From: Virgibacillus salexigens
GTDB lineage: Bacteria; Bacillota; Bacilli; Bacillales; Amphibacillaceae
NCBI RefSeq assembly: GCF_014905415.1
Contig: NZ_BNEO01000002.1
Span: 558,001-622,000, forward strand
Direction of reading: 5' to 3'
DNA length: 64,000 bases
Shown: positions 56,126 to 64,000 of the stretch, piece after piece
Position numbering within the stretch: the stretch's first letter is position 1
Layout of the letters: each line of letters starts with the position of its first letter
Translations under genes and position numbers: made by a program
Notes under the pieces: generated by a model
What the model saw: only the letters and a program-made list of their open reading frames with translations
Told to the model about the DNA's origin: nothing
The model's database searches: none

Positions 56126-57795
56126 TAGAATAAACCAACCGCCTTTCCATCTGACGTAACATCCATTTCTAATGCCGCTGGTGAACTTGGTAATCCAGGC
56201 ATGGTTAAGACATCCCCAGTCAAAGCGATGATAAAACCAGCACCGATAGATGCACGTAATTCACGAATGGTTATTGTAAAACCATTTGGACGACCTAATA
56301 ATGTTGGGTCATCTGACAAAGAATACTGTGTTTTAGCCATACAAATTGGAAGGTTCCCCCACCCTTGTTCTGTAAAGAATGCAGCTTGCTCACGTGCCGT
56401 TTTTGTCAGCTCAATATCTTTAGCACCATACACTGTCTGAGCGATTATTTTCATCTTTTGTTCCAGAGGGTCGTCTAGATCGTATAATGGCTGATAGGAT
56501 TTCGTTGAACCTTCCACTTTTGCTATTAATTTATCGGCTAATTGTACCCCGCCTTCTCCCCCATCTGCATGTACAGTAGTTACGGCAACATCAATATCTC
56601 TTTCTTCGCACCATAGTTGAACAAATTCCGTTTCTTTTATCGTATCGGTTGGAAATTGATTAATGGTTACAATATAAGGAACTTGAAAAGCTTTAATGGT
56701 ATTTATATGTTTTTCTAAGTTTGCCATACCGTCCGCTAATCCAGCTAAGTTTTCCGTATCAAGATGACCTTTTTGTACTCCGCCATGCATTTTTAAAGCA
56801 CGAATGGTAACTACAACGACGACGGCAGCCGTGTCGATAGTGCCAATCCGTGATTTAATATTAAAATACTTCTCAGCACCTAGATCTGCGCCAAAACCAG
56901 CTTCAGTAACTACATAATCCCCTAGTTTTGCCGCGGTTTTTGTAGCAATAATGCTATTGCAACCGTGGGCAATATTAGCAAATGGTCCCCCATGAATAAT
57001 TGCAGGTGTATTTTCAATTGTTTGTACCAGATTTGGCTTCATCGCGTCTCTTAAAAGCAATGTCAGTGCTCCTTCTGCTTGAAGATGCTTGGCCGTTACA
57101 GGTCTACCGCTATATGTATATCCTATTACAATTTTAGCCAATCTCGCTTTTAAGTCATCAATATTAGTAGCAAGACATAAAATGGCCATGATCTCTGAAG
57201 CTACAGATATCGCAAATCCATCTTCCCTTGGTATGCCTTGTTTTGTACCGCCGAGGCCAATTACAATTTCTCTTAAGGACCGATCATTCATATCGATAAC
57301 ACGCTTCCACTCCACCCGTCTAGTATCTATATTTAATTCGTTGCCTTGATGAATATGGTTATCGATAATAGCGGATAATGCATTATTAGCTGATGTTATC
57401 GCATGAATGTCTCCTGTAAAATGAAGATTAATATCTTCCATCGGCAATACTTGAGCATAGCCTCCACCTGTTGCTCCGCCTTTAAGGCCCATCACTGGTC
57501 CTAAAGATGGTTCCCGTAAAGCGACAATTGCATTTTTCCCTAGTTTATTAAATGCTTGTCCAAGTCCAACAGTGACCGTAGACTTCCCTTCTCCAGCAGG
57601 AGTTGGATTTATAGAAGTGACTAGAATAATTTTCCCGTTCTTCTTATTTTCTAGTTTGGTTAATAGTTGATCGGATAGCTTTGCCTTATTACGTCCATAA
57701 GGCTCCCAATCATCGGAGCTTAGTTTCAATTTCTCTGCAATCTTATGTATAGGTTCTACTATTGCCTCTTGTGCAATTTGAATGTCTTTCTTCAT
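56125..57795 (-). CDS. fhs: Formate-tetrahydrofolate ligase
   Basis: 556 residues, standard length, with [14 protein letters not shown] (ATP-binding), [27 protein letters not shown] and the C-terminal [20 protein letters not shown]. Makes 10-formyl-THF from formate, ATP and THF. Together with folE2, dfrA and thyA this is the second folate-linked locus in the window. SD AAAGGAG. Absent from B. subtilis, common in other Bacillaceae. Confidence 0.96.
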   Translation of the reverse strand: MKKDIQIAQEAIVEPIHKIAEKLKLSSDDWEPYGRNKAKLSDQLLTKLENKKNGKIILVTSINPTPAGEGKSTVTVGLGQAFNKLGKNAIVALREPSLGPVMGLKGGATGGGYAQVLPMEDINLHFTGDIHAITSANNALSAIIDNHIHQGNELNIDTRRVEWKRVIDMNDRSLREIVIGLGGTKQGIPREDGFAISVASEIMAILCLATNIDDLKARLAKIVIGYTYSGRPVTAKHLQAEGALTLLLRDAMKPNLVQTIENTPAIIHGGPFANIAHGCNSIIATKTAAKLGDYVVTEAGFGADLGAEKYFNIKSRIGTIDTAAVVVVVTIRALKMHGGVQKGHLDTENLAGLADGMANLEKHINTIKAFQVPYIVTINQFPTDTIKETEFVQLWCEERDIDVAVTTVHADGGEGGVQLADKLIAKVEGSTKSYQPLYDLDDPLEQKMKIIAQTVYGAKDIELTKTAREQAAFFTEQGWGNLPICMAKTQYSLSDDPTLLGRPNGFTITIRELRASIGAGFIIALTGDVLTMPGLPSSPAALEMDVTSDGKAVGLF

Positions 57796-57924
57796 GATGC
57801 TGCTCCTTTCCTATTTCAAAAAGTTTCAGATGGATGATCATTCAACAGCTATTATTATACCTTTTCATGAATTAAATTAATAGCTTGAATTATTAAAAAT
57901 GTCGAATTACCACAGCGTATATTC

Positions 57925-57953
57925 TTGACTCTAAAAGTGAAATGAGCTATATT
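57925..57953 (+). promoter_or_regulatory. Sigma-A promoter of the cold-shock gene
   Basis: TTGACT, 17-bp spacer, TATATT. Its position implies a leader of about 170 nt. The rest of the 334-base gap between fhs and the csp start (57796-57924) shows nothing else recognisable. Confidence 0.75.
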
Positions 57954-57959
57954 AGACAC

Positions 57960-58129
57960 AAGCAAAGAAGATGTACGGATTCATTAATGACTCAGGCGGC
58001 TTCTATAGAAGTGGATGCACTAGTGATCCTACTCTTCTATAGGAACTGCCTATTTTTATGTTCTGTTATCTGCTTTGTATTACCACGTTTTCAAAAAAGA
58101 AACGTGAAGGTTTTTAGGAGGATTAATTC
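57960..58129 (+). promoter_or_regulatory. Long structured 5' leader of the cold-shock gene
   Basis: About 170-nt predicted untranslated leader containing a repeated CTTCTATAG element (57999-58008 and 58034-58042) that could form alternative pairings. Long leaders of this kind act as temperature-responsive elements in csp genes. Confidence 0.55.
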
Positions 58130-58330
58130 ATGGAAAATGGAGTAGTAAAATGGTTTAACGCTGAAAAAGGATACGGTTTCATTCAGCAAGAAGAAGGAAA
58201 CGACGTATTTGTACACTATTCAGCAATTCAAGAAGAAGGCTTTAAAACCCTTGAAGAAGGCCAAGAAGTTTCTTTTGATATCGTTGAAGGTGAACGTGGA
58301 CCACAAGCAGCTAATGTTGTTAAAAAATAA
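58130..58330 (+). CDS. csp: Cold-shock protein (CspA/CspB family)
   Basis: 66 residues with RNP1 KGYGFIQ and RNP2 DVFVHYSAI, the single-stranded nucleic-acid-binding surface of cold-shock domains. Acts as an RNA chaperone in the cytoplasm. ATG after TAGGAGG. Which paralogue (cspB/C/D) cannot be told. Confidence 0.95.
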   Translation: MENGVVKWFNAEKGYGFIQQEEGNDVFVHYSAIQEEGFKTLEEGQEVSFDIVEGERGPQAANVVKK

Positions 58331-58349
58331 CTAGAAACAAAATTATATA

Positions 58350-58388
58350 AAGCGGTAATCTGTTTTGCCAGATTACCGCTTTTTTTGA
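58350..58388 (+). terminator. Terminator of the cold-shock gene
   Basis: Perfect stem AAAGCGGTAATCTG / CAGATTACCGCTTT around TTTTGC, then a run of T. Confidence 0.9.
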
Positions 58389-58405
58389 TATCCTTCTATA
58401 AGTTC

Positions 58406-58434
58406 TTGCTTTTTTCATCCAGCCTAAGTATAAT
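58406..58434 (+). promoter_or_regulatory. Sigma-A promoter before the preQ1 riboswitch
   Basis: TTGCTT, 17-bp spacer, perfect TATAAT. Transcription would begin close to the riboswitch. Confidence 0.75.
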
Positions 58435-58449
58435 AACATTTGTGTTTTT

Positions 58450-58487
58450 CGCGGTTCGAGAACTCCCGCGTTACCAAAACTAAGGAG
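58450..58487 (+). ncRNA. preQ1-I riboswitch
   Basis: CGCGG stem, TTCGAGAACTC loop, CCGCG, then TTACCAAAACTAAGGAGG. This is the compact preQ1 class I layout: a short hairpin followed by an A-rich tail whose CTAA segment pairs back into the loop as a pseudoknot. The tail runs straight into the SD AAGGAGG, so ligand binding should hide the SD (translational control). Confidence 0.85.
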
Positions 58488-58494
58488 GAATTCG

Positions 58495-59178
58495 ATGCCA
58501 AACGAACTGATTTGGTTATTATTTGCAATTGTAAATTTCTCATTACTTCTTATCTTCTATCGATTATTTGGACGAACTGGTCTTTACGTATGGATCGGTA
58601 TGGCGACCATCATTGCTAATATCCAAGTATTAAAAACTGTAGAACTTATTGGATTAACAGCAACCTTAGGTAATATATTATATGGTACTGCGTATTTAGC
58701 TACCGATATCATCAACGAGAAACATGGCAAACAAGAGGCCAAAAAGGCAGTCTGGCTTGGTTTCGCTACATTGTTATCAATGACAGTTATGATGCAAATT
58801 GCTCTAGCCTTCCAGCCTGGCGCCGACGATATTGCTCATGAGGCACTTGCTACACTTTTTGGTATCATCCCTCGGGTCGTTCTTGGCAGTCTGGCCGCGT
58901 ATATGATCAGTCAGTATTTTGATGTTTGGATTTATGATAAATTAAGAAGTTTATTTCCAAGTGATCGACAACTTTGGATAAGAAACAGCGGAAGTACAAT
59001 GATAAGTCAACTTGTTGATACAATGGTCTTTTGTACAATCGCTTTTTATGGAGAATATCCAACAAGCGTGTGGTTGGAAATCGTAATTACAACGTATGTT
59101 ATCAAATTTGCAGTTGCAGTAATTGATACACCATTTATGTATATTGCAAAACGAATGCATTCAAATGAGCAAAAGTAA
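58495..59178 (+). CDS. Queuosine precursor transporter (YhhQ/VUT family)
   Basis: 227-residue membrane protein with about six helices and the family motif YGTAYLATDIINEKHGKQEA. YhhQ-type proteins import queuine-precursor bases (preQ0/preQ1). The preQ1 riboswitch in its leader makes this assignment firm. ATG at 58495 after the riboswitch-linked SD. Confidence 0.93.
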   Translation: MPNELIWLLFAIVNFSLLLIFYRLFGRTGLYVWIGMATIIANIQVLKTVELIGLTATLGNILYGTAYLATDIINEKHGKQEAKKAVWLGFATLLSMTVMMQIALAFQPGADDIAHEALATLFGIIPRVVLGSLAAYMISQYFDVWIYDKLRSLFPSDRQLWIRNSGSTMISQLVDTMVFCTIAFYGEYPTSVWLEIVITTYVIKFAVAVIDTPFMYIAKRMHSNEQK

Positions 59179-59206
59179 ACGGAGCTAAGATCAGCTCCGT
59201 TTTTAT
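59177..59206. terminator. Bidirectional terminator between the transporter and the isoprenylcysteine-type methyltransferase
   Basis: Stem AAACGGAGCT / AGCTCCGTTT around AAGATC between convergent genes, with a T-tract. Confidence 0.85.
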
Positions 59207-59715
59207 ATCTTCGTTTCTTTCAATGCTTTTTCTTCTATTGGAATACGGACAAATAGCAAAAAGATGTGCAACAGTGGAAATAGCATCGCTGTAAAATAAG
59301 CATGAAATAACAAGGGAATGACAAATAATTCAACCCCAACGATAATATAGTTTGGATGCTTCACAAACTTATAGGGTCCTTCATTTACAATCGAAAATTG
59401 AGGAGAAATAATAATCTTCGTATTCCAGAATTTTCCTAAAGTAGTAATACACCAAATTCGAATACATTGAGTGATGATAAATAATACAAATAAAGAATAA
59501 CTAAATTGGAACGGCTGATTATTTCTCCATAATGCCTCCGCTATTAAAAAAACGAAAAACAATGTGTGAACGATTAGAAACCATTTGTAATGGTCCCTCC
59601 CTTTTTCTACTCCACCATGCTCTTTCATCCATTTTTCATTACTTCTGGCAATTCTTAATTCAATGATGCGTTGAAGTACTATACAACTAAGAATGAGCCA
59701 CATATAAATCGGCAT
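59203..59715 (-). CDS. bpsB: Isoprenylcysteine-carboxyl-methyltransferase-like protein (YpbQ/BpsB)
   Basis: 170 residues, four or five membrane helices and the ICMT-family region GPYKFVKHPNYIIV. In B. subtilis the equivalent (YpbQ/BpsB) methylates alkylpyrone products of the neighbouring type III PKS. ATG at 59715 overlaps the PKS stop by one base (TAATG), a better start than the GTG at 59727. Forms an operon with the PKS. Confidence 0.87.
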   Translation of the reverse strand: MPIYMWLILSCIVLQRIIELRIARSNEKWMKEHGGVEKGRDHYKWFLIVHTLFFVFLIAEALWRNNQPFQFSYSLFVLFIITQCIRIWCITTLGKFWNTKIIISPQFSIVNEGPYKFVKHPNYIIVGVELFVIPLLFHAYFTAMLFPLLHIFLLFVRIPIEEKALKETKI

Positions 59716-60803
59716 TATGTTATCCACTCCATTAATAGTAATTCCGAACTAAATCCAGGTCCCAGTGCAGAGATAATACTTTTCGTATTTTCCTGAATAG
59801 GTTCTTGCATCCACTCTCTTAACACATAAAGAACGGTACCAGAAGACATATTCCCATGTCTTCGTAGAATACCAATCGAATGTTTGAATTTGTTTAAATC
59901 AACCTGAAGTACATTGCCCATAGCATCGATCACTTTTTTTCCACCTGGATGTGCAATGAAATGATCAATGTTCTCGGGACTCAGATGATATTCTCTAAAG
60001 AATTTCTCCAGATGTTCCCGCCAGAACGTTTCCACTAAAGCGGGGATACTTTTGGAAAAAATCACCTCAAAGCCACTATCTGTAATATCCCAGCCCATGA
60101 CTGATATACTGTTTTTCTTTGTATAGGAGTGAGAATGTAAAAGGCGTGGAATTGGTCCTTTTTTGTTTTGAATCAGTGTTGATTTTTCGCCAACTGCTAA
60201 TACAGCACTAATCCCGTCTCCAAACAAAGCGCTTCCTATAATATTGCTCTTTTTAATATCCCCTTTTTGGAAGGTTAGACTACATAGTTCACAGCAAATT
60301 ATTAATGCAGACTTATCCGGATTTGCAGTTAACCAATCATGTACTCTAGCTAATCCTATGGCTCCACCAGCACAACCAAGCCCCCATAAAGGCATCCGCT
60401 TTACATCTTGTCTGAAAGGTCGTTCATTCATGACATGTACATCTAAGGACGGCGTAGCAATTCCAGTACTAGATACAAAAATAATCATATCAATATCTTC
60501 ATAGGCAACAGATTCTGTTAGAAAGGCTGAATTATCTAAACAATCATCCATCGCCTCGATGATATATGATTTGGCCAATTTAATAAACAACTCATTTCTT
60601 TCTTTAAAGGAATGTTCTTCTAAAAACCAATTTGGAGGTACGACAAACTGACGTTCATCAACCTGCGCATTGTCAAAAACAGGTAATAAGCGTGAAACAT
60701 GACGTTTTGATTGGTTAAAGATTTTTTGAACAATCTGTTTCACTTCTGCTTGTTCCATATGATATTTAGGAATACCGACACCTGCTGAACAAATATACGT
60801 CAT
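59715..60803 (-). CDS. bpsA: Type III polyketide synthase (chalcone-synthase fold, BpsA/BcsA)
   Basis: 362 residues with the catalytic triad C144 (WGLGCAGG), H285 (FIAHPGGK) and N318 (RHGNMSSGT). Condenses long-chain acyl-CoA with malonyl-CoA to give alkylpyrones, as BpsA does in B. subtilis; the pyrones are methylated by the next gene. SD AAGGAGG. Product identity is by homology. Confidence 0.94.
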   Translation of the reverse strand: MTYICSAGVGIPKYHMEQAEVKQIVQKIFNQSKRHVSRLLPVFDNAQVDERQFVVPPNWFLEEHSFKERNELFIKLAKSYIIEAMDDCLDNSAFLTESVAYEDIDMIIFVSSTGIATPSLDVHVMNERPFRQDVKRMPLWGLGCAGGAIGLARVHDWLTANPDKSALIICCELCSLTFQKGDIKKSNIIGSALFGDGISAVLAVGEKSTLIQNKKGPIPRLLHSHSYTKKNSISVMGWDITDSGFEVIFSKSIPALVETFWREHLEKFFREYHLSPENIDHFIAHPGGKKVIDAMGNVLQVDLNKFKHSIGILRRHGNMSSGTVLYVLREWMQEPIQENTKSIISALGPGFSSELLLMEWIT

Positions 60804-60835
60804 TTAGTCCTCCTTACCAAGTAAACATCACATCC

Positions 60836-62335
60836 CTAAAATTGATAGATGGTTGCATACTTTTCTTGTAGGTAACAAATTAAGTGATCGGGATTCAATG
60901 GTTCTTTGGTAACGTCATGTATGATCTCTAATGGATTTTTCACCTTACCATATTGATGAATCGATGTTCCTAACCACTGTTTTATCTTTGTAAAATCAGC
61001 CGACTTTACAATTGATTCAATATCTAACTGTTGATTCATCGTTTGATAAATTTGTGCAGCATACATATAGCCCAACGCATAGCTTGGAAAATACCCAAAA
61101 TCTCCACCAGCCCAATGAATATCCTGTAGAACTCCTTCTTTATCAGAAGGAGGTACAATTCCTAGATAGTCTTTCATTTTTTCATTCCATAGAGCAGGTA
61201 AGTCTTTAACTTGAATGTCATTGTTTATCAGTAACTTTTCTAATTCATAGCGAATCATAATATGAAGAGAGTACGTTAATTCGTCTGCTTCAATTCGAAT
61301 AAACGATGGTTTTACTTCATTAATAGCATGGTAGAATTGATCCCGATCTACCTGTTGAAAAGCTTTTGGTGCGTACTGTAAAAAAAGATCATAATTTGTT
61401 TCCCAAAATGATTGACTCCTTGCTATAAAGTTTTCCCAAAATAATGATTGTGATTCATGTATTCCCATAGAAGTTCCAGTAGCCAAAGGAGTTCTCATCA
61501 AACGATCATCTATATTTTGCTCGTATAGCCCATGTCCGCCTTCATGAATCGTACCAAAAACAGCCATTCGAAAGTCCTGCTCATCATACCGAGTCGTTAT
61601 TCGAACGTCATTTTTATTCAATGCAATAGCAAAAGGATGAATCGTTTCATCTAGACGTCCAGCCTGAAAATCATAGCCCATTTGTTCTAAGATTTTCTTT
61701 GTAAAAGCTTCCTGGTCTTTCTTTGGAAAATGGTTTTGTAGCAATGCTGGGTTCGGCTGATTTGAGCTGTTTGTAATTTTCGTTAATAGGTTAAGTAGCG
61801 ATTTGCGAAGACGTGGAAATACCTCGTCTAGCATTTTGGTTGTTACACCTGGTTCAAAATTATGTAAAAGAGCATCGTAGATGTTATCTTCATACCCCCA
61901 ATACGTAGCGAATTTACGATTAAAGTCCATTAATTTTTCTAAATCGGGTTGAAATAAACGGAAGTCCGCTTTCTCCCTAGCTTCTTGCCAAACCGCTTCT
62001 GACTTTGTTTGCGCCATTATAAATAATCGATATTCCTCTGTAGGAATTTTTCGGTTTCGCTCATAATTTTCTTCACAAACTTCCGCTATTTTCAATAAGA
62101 GAGGGTCAGTAGAGCTTTCTTTTACAGCATCAATATAATACTTCATTTCATCAGAAGTTTCTAATTTATGTATTTTTTCACCTAATAATCCAGCTACTTC
62201 TGACCTTTGTTCTACTCCTTTTTGCGGGATTTTTGTACGCATATCCCAATGAATTAACATAAGTGCTTCTTGATAAGCACTTATGTTACCCAAATATTTT
62301 TTAAATTTTTCTATGACATGTGTTATTTCCCCCAT
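60836..62335 (-). CDS. Carboxypeptidase Taq-type (M32) metallopeptidase
   Basis: 499 residues of family M32 with the zinc motif H264-E-G-G-H268 (TIHEGGHGLYEQ) and the second region GIHESQSLFWEN. Removes C-terminal residues from peptides in the cytoplasm. Its ATG overlaps the ypsC stop by one base (TAATG). Normal length. Confidence 0.95.
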   Translation of the reverse strand: MGEITHVIEKFKKYLGNISAYQEALMLIHWDMRTKIPQKGVEQRSEVAGLLGEKIHKLETSDEMKYYIDAVKESSTDPLLLKIAEVCEENYERNRKIPTEEYRLFIMAQTKSEAVWQEAREKADFRLFQPDLEKLMDFNRKFATYWGYEDNIYDALLHNFEPGVTTKMLDEVFPRLRKSLLNLLTKITNSSNQPNPALLQNHFPKKDQEAFTKKILEQMGYDFQAGRLDETIHPFAIALNKNDVRITTRYDEQDFRMAVFGTIHEGGHGLYEQNIDDRLMRTPLATGTSMGIHESQSLFWENFIARSQSFWETNYDLFLQYAPKAFQQVDRDQFYHAINEVKPSFIRIEADELTYSLHIMIRYELEKLLINNDIQVKDLPALWNEKMKDYLGIVPPSDKEGVLQDIHWAGGDFGYFPSYALGYMYAAQIYQTMNQQLDIESIVKSADFTKIKQWLGTSIHQYGKVKNPLEIIHDVTKEPLNPDHLICYLQEKYATIYQF

Positions 62336-63474
62336 TATAATTCCCCTTTCTCTTTTTTTCCGAAGTACTGATAATAATCTGTACGTATAAAACCATTAAA
62401 TAATTTTCGCTTTTTTGTAGCTTTCTGACCATATTCTTTTTCAAATTGTTCAAATGCTGTCAAAATATAAACACTCCAACTGTGGTGATTCTTCATAATT
62501 GAACCAAGGTCTTTCGCTAACGCTGCCGCAATTTCTTTGTCACCTAATCTTTGCCCATAAGGAGGGTTACCAATTAGATAGCCGTTAGCATCTTTTATGG
62601 TCAGATCACGAACTTGCATTTGTTTCCATGAAACTAAGTCGCCTAAACCCGCTTCAATTGCATTTTGTTTTGATATTTCTACCATTTTATGGTCAATATC
62701 TGAACCCACGATTGTTAATGCTTGATCGTAATTTGCCAAATCCTCTACTTCTTCAAAGGCCTGATCCCAATATTTACTTCTAATGAGACCCCAATCCTCA
62801 CTAACGAATTCCCGATTAAATCCTGGTGCGATATTCTGTCCAATTAGTGCCGCTTCAATAGGAATTGTTCCCGAACCGCAAAATGGATCAATTAACGGCT
62901 CATCCGGTTTCCAATTCGTCAATTTCACCAAGGCTGCGGCTAGCGTTTCTTTTAATGGCGCTTCTCCTTGACCTACCCGGTATCCTCGTTTATGTAAGCC
63001 TGTTCCGGATGTATCAATGGTCAATGTCGCCATATCCTTTAATAACGCAATTTCTACCTTATATACAGGTCCTGTTTCTGGCAATTTCGATACAATTCCA
63101 TGTTTTAATTTCAGCCTTTCTACAATTGCTTTTTTTGTAATTGCTTGGCAATCTGGTACACTATATAATTTGGAATGAACAGATTTACCAATTACTGGAA
63201 CTTGGCCATCCTCTGGTATATATTCCTCCCATCGTAACTCCTTCACCCCTTCAAATAACTCATCAAAGGACGTAGCATGGAACGTACCTATAAGTAGTCT
63301 GACTCGATCTGCAGTACGAAGCCATAAATTGCATCGTGGAATTGCCGAGATTGGTGCATCAAATAGTACTTTTCCATTTTCCACTTTTGCTTCATATCCT
63401 AATTCTCTTACCTCATTGGCTACAATCGATTCTAAACCCATAGCAGCCGTTGCAATCAATGTTACTGTGCGCAT
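62335..63474 (-). CDS. ypsC: THUMP-domain rRNA methyltransferase (RlmL/YpsC type)
   Basis: 379 residues. N-terminal THUMP domain (about 50-165), then a class I methyltransferase with PFCGSGTIPIEAALI and the catalytic NPPYGQRLGD. Family members make m2G in 23S rRNA. Located beside rnpB as in B. subtilis. No SD upstream of the ATG is clear (TAGAAAGGAAT is adequate). Confidence 0.92.
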   Translation of the reverse strand: MRTVTLIATAAMGLESIVANEVRELGYEAKVENGKVLFDAPISAIPRCNLWLRTADRVRLLIGTFHATSFDELFEGVKELRWEEYIPEDGQVPVIGKSVHSKLYSVPDCQAITKKAIVERLKLKHGIVSKLPETGPVYKVEIALLKDMATLTIDTSGTGLHKRGYRVGQGEAPLKETLAAALVKLTNWKPDEPLIDPFCGSGTIPIEAALIGQNIAPGFNREFVSEDWGLIRSKYWDQAFEEVEDLANYDQALTIVGSDIDHKMVEISKQNAIEAGLGDLVSWKQMQVRDLTIKDANGYLIGNPPYGQRLGDKEIAAALAKDLGSIMKNHHSWSVYILTAFEQFEKEYGQKATKKRKLFNGFIRTDYYQYFGKKEKGEL

Positions 63475-63558
63475 GTAATAATTCCTTTCTACCGTGTAGA
63501 TTATTTTCCATTAGTTTATCATATCCTGTGCTAGAATATGAACTTTCTGTTACACTAA

Positions 63559-63600
63559 AAAACCTTTCTGATACCTCAGATGAGATTCAGAAAGGTTTTA
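63559..63600 (-). terminator. Terminator of RNase P RNA
   Basis: Stem AAAACCTTTCTGA / TCAGAAAGGTTTT (13 bp) with a 15-base loop, and a T-run on the minus strand directly below the rnpB 3' end. Confidence 0.85.
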
Positions 63601-63619
63601 ATACAAATAATATTGTTAT

Positions 63620-64000
63620 GGGACCGATTAAATACTCGATAAGCCATGTTCTGTACCATTGTACTACAAACGGTGGTCAAACCTCGTACGTCGGTTGCGA
63701 TCATCTATCTACAAGTAATAACTTGTCCCTTTTTCGGTTCAACTTCCCTACTAAAGGATGCCCCTACCATTATTTGGGTTGCTCACTCGTGGGGTTTACC
63801 TCGTTCCACCCAAGAAGTTTCCTTCTCAGCTACGTCACTGTGGCACTTTCAAGGATATTTCCATATCTTTTAAGACTTAGGAAATAAACCTGCCGTTAAC
63901 CTACTGGTTACCTTGACTTATGATTTCGTCAAGCACGAACACTACAGACATCGCAGTCTGTGTGAGCATGGACTTTCCTCTGTATTAAATACAGCGATCA
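63620..64000 (-). ncRNA. rnpB: RNase P RNA, B-type (extreme 5' end outside window)
   Basis: The reverse strand from 64000 reads GAGGAAAGTCCATGCTC, then CGGCAGG, GAAAGTGCCACAGTGACG, GGTAAACCCC, and ends with ACATGGCTTATCG. This is the B-type architecture of Bacillus RNase P RNA, the catalytic subunit that cleaves pre-tRNA leaders. About 15 nt of the 5' end appear to lie beyond 64000. Neighbour ypsC is on the same strand downstream. No protein ORF here is credible despite open frames on both strands. Confidence 0.95.

Noticed and set aside
57942-58145. Possible 67-aa protein upstream of the cold-shock gene
   Set aside because: It overlaps the leader and the csp start in another frame and has no SD; the region fits a structured leader.
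63450-63887. 145-aa plus-strand open frame over rnpB
   Set aside because: It runs antisense through RNase P RNA, which explains the conservation of the region.

Overview
The window is a low-GC Gram-positive chromosome segment, gene-dense, with Shine-Dalgarno (SD) sequences of the AAGGAGG type and frequent GTG/TTG starts. Gene content and order point to an endospore-forming Bacillaceae bacterium. The left third keeps the order of the Bacillus subtilis yneI-ccdC-yneK...citB-yneN-tlp-yneP-yneQ-yneR-plsY-yneT-parE-parC block. Spore-associated genes are present (tlp, a yqfQ/vrrA-type gene, a LysM-M14 peptidoglycan endopeptidase). An Mrp-type Na+/H+ antiporter subunit and an OpuF-type compatible-solute importer fit a salt- or alkali-tolerant genus such as Oceanobacillus or Virgibacillus. 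That genus-level guess is inference. There is no insertion sequence, prophage, CRISPR array or tRNA gene that I can see; it reads as core chromosome with a few accessory genes.

Layout. 1-3.1 kb: end of an mrpB gene, a CheY-like regulator, ccdC, yneK, and a PAS histidine kinase broken by a one-base frameshift. 3.2-8.6 kb: aconitase (citB) with a CcpC-like dyad upstream, a thioredoxin-like protein, a small FbpB-type basic protein with an apparent ATT start, the spore protein Tlp, and yneP/yneQ/yneR. 8.6-10.5 kb (minus): yidD, folE2, plsY. 10.7-13.7 kb: opuFA-opuFB and yneT. 13.9-18.4 kb: topoisomerase IV (parE-parC). 18.5-26.0 kb: a TetR regulator and a six-gene acyl-CoA/biotin-carboxylase operon resembling the B. 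subtilis yng leucine/isovalerate cluster but without the HMG-CoA lyase gene. 26.1-31.8 kb: flavin reductase, CBS protein, double dynamin (dynA) and a 5'-3' exonuclease. 31.8-37.7 kb: a striking array of GGGGTAT repeats before a FetAB-like ABC system, then a PH-like membrane protein, cysK, a CPBP protease, a CPT-like kinase and a GH3 lipoprotein. 37.9-42.6 kb: an EamA transporter, three small proteins, DUF1801, a Rieske oxidoreductase, acylphosphatase and ferredoxin.

42.8-56 kb: LysM-M14 endopeptidase, phosphatase, msrAB, yqfQ, sbcDC, yozE, a tatA-tatA-tatC cluster, dfrA-thyA and an NlpC/P60 hydrolase. 55.5-64 kb: HD hydrolase and formate-THF ligase, a cold-shock gene with a long leader, a preQ1-I riboswitch controlling a queuosine-precursor transporter, a type III polyketide synthase with its methyltransferase, an M32 carboxypeptidase, an rRNA methyltransferase (ypsC) and, on the minus strand at the right edge, B-type RNase P RNA lacking only its extreme 5' end.

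Themes that connect genes: one-carbon/folate metabolism (folE2, dfrA, thyA, fhs); redox and thiol repair (ccdC, yneN, msrAB, Rieske protein, ferredoxin); osmotic and ion homeostasis (mrpB, opuF); central carbon and iron-sparing (citB beside an FbpB-type gene); and envelope/spore peptidoglycan turnover. I found no convincing wholly new multi-gene system. The most unusual signals are the GGGGTAT operator-like array, two one-base start/frame anomalies in regulator genes, the ATT-start FbpB gene beside citB, and the orphan cationic membrane mini-protein.
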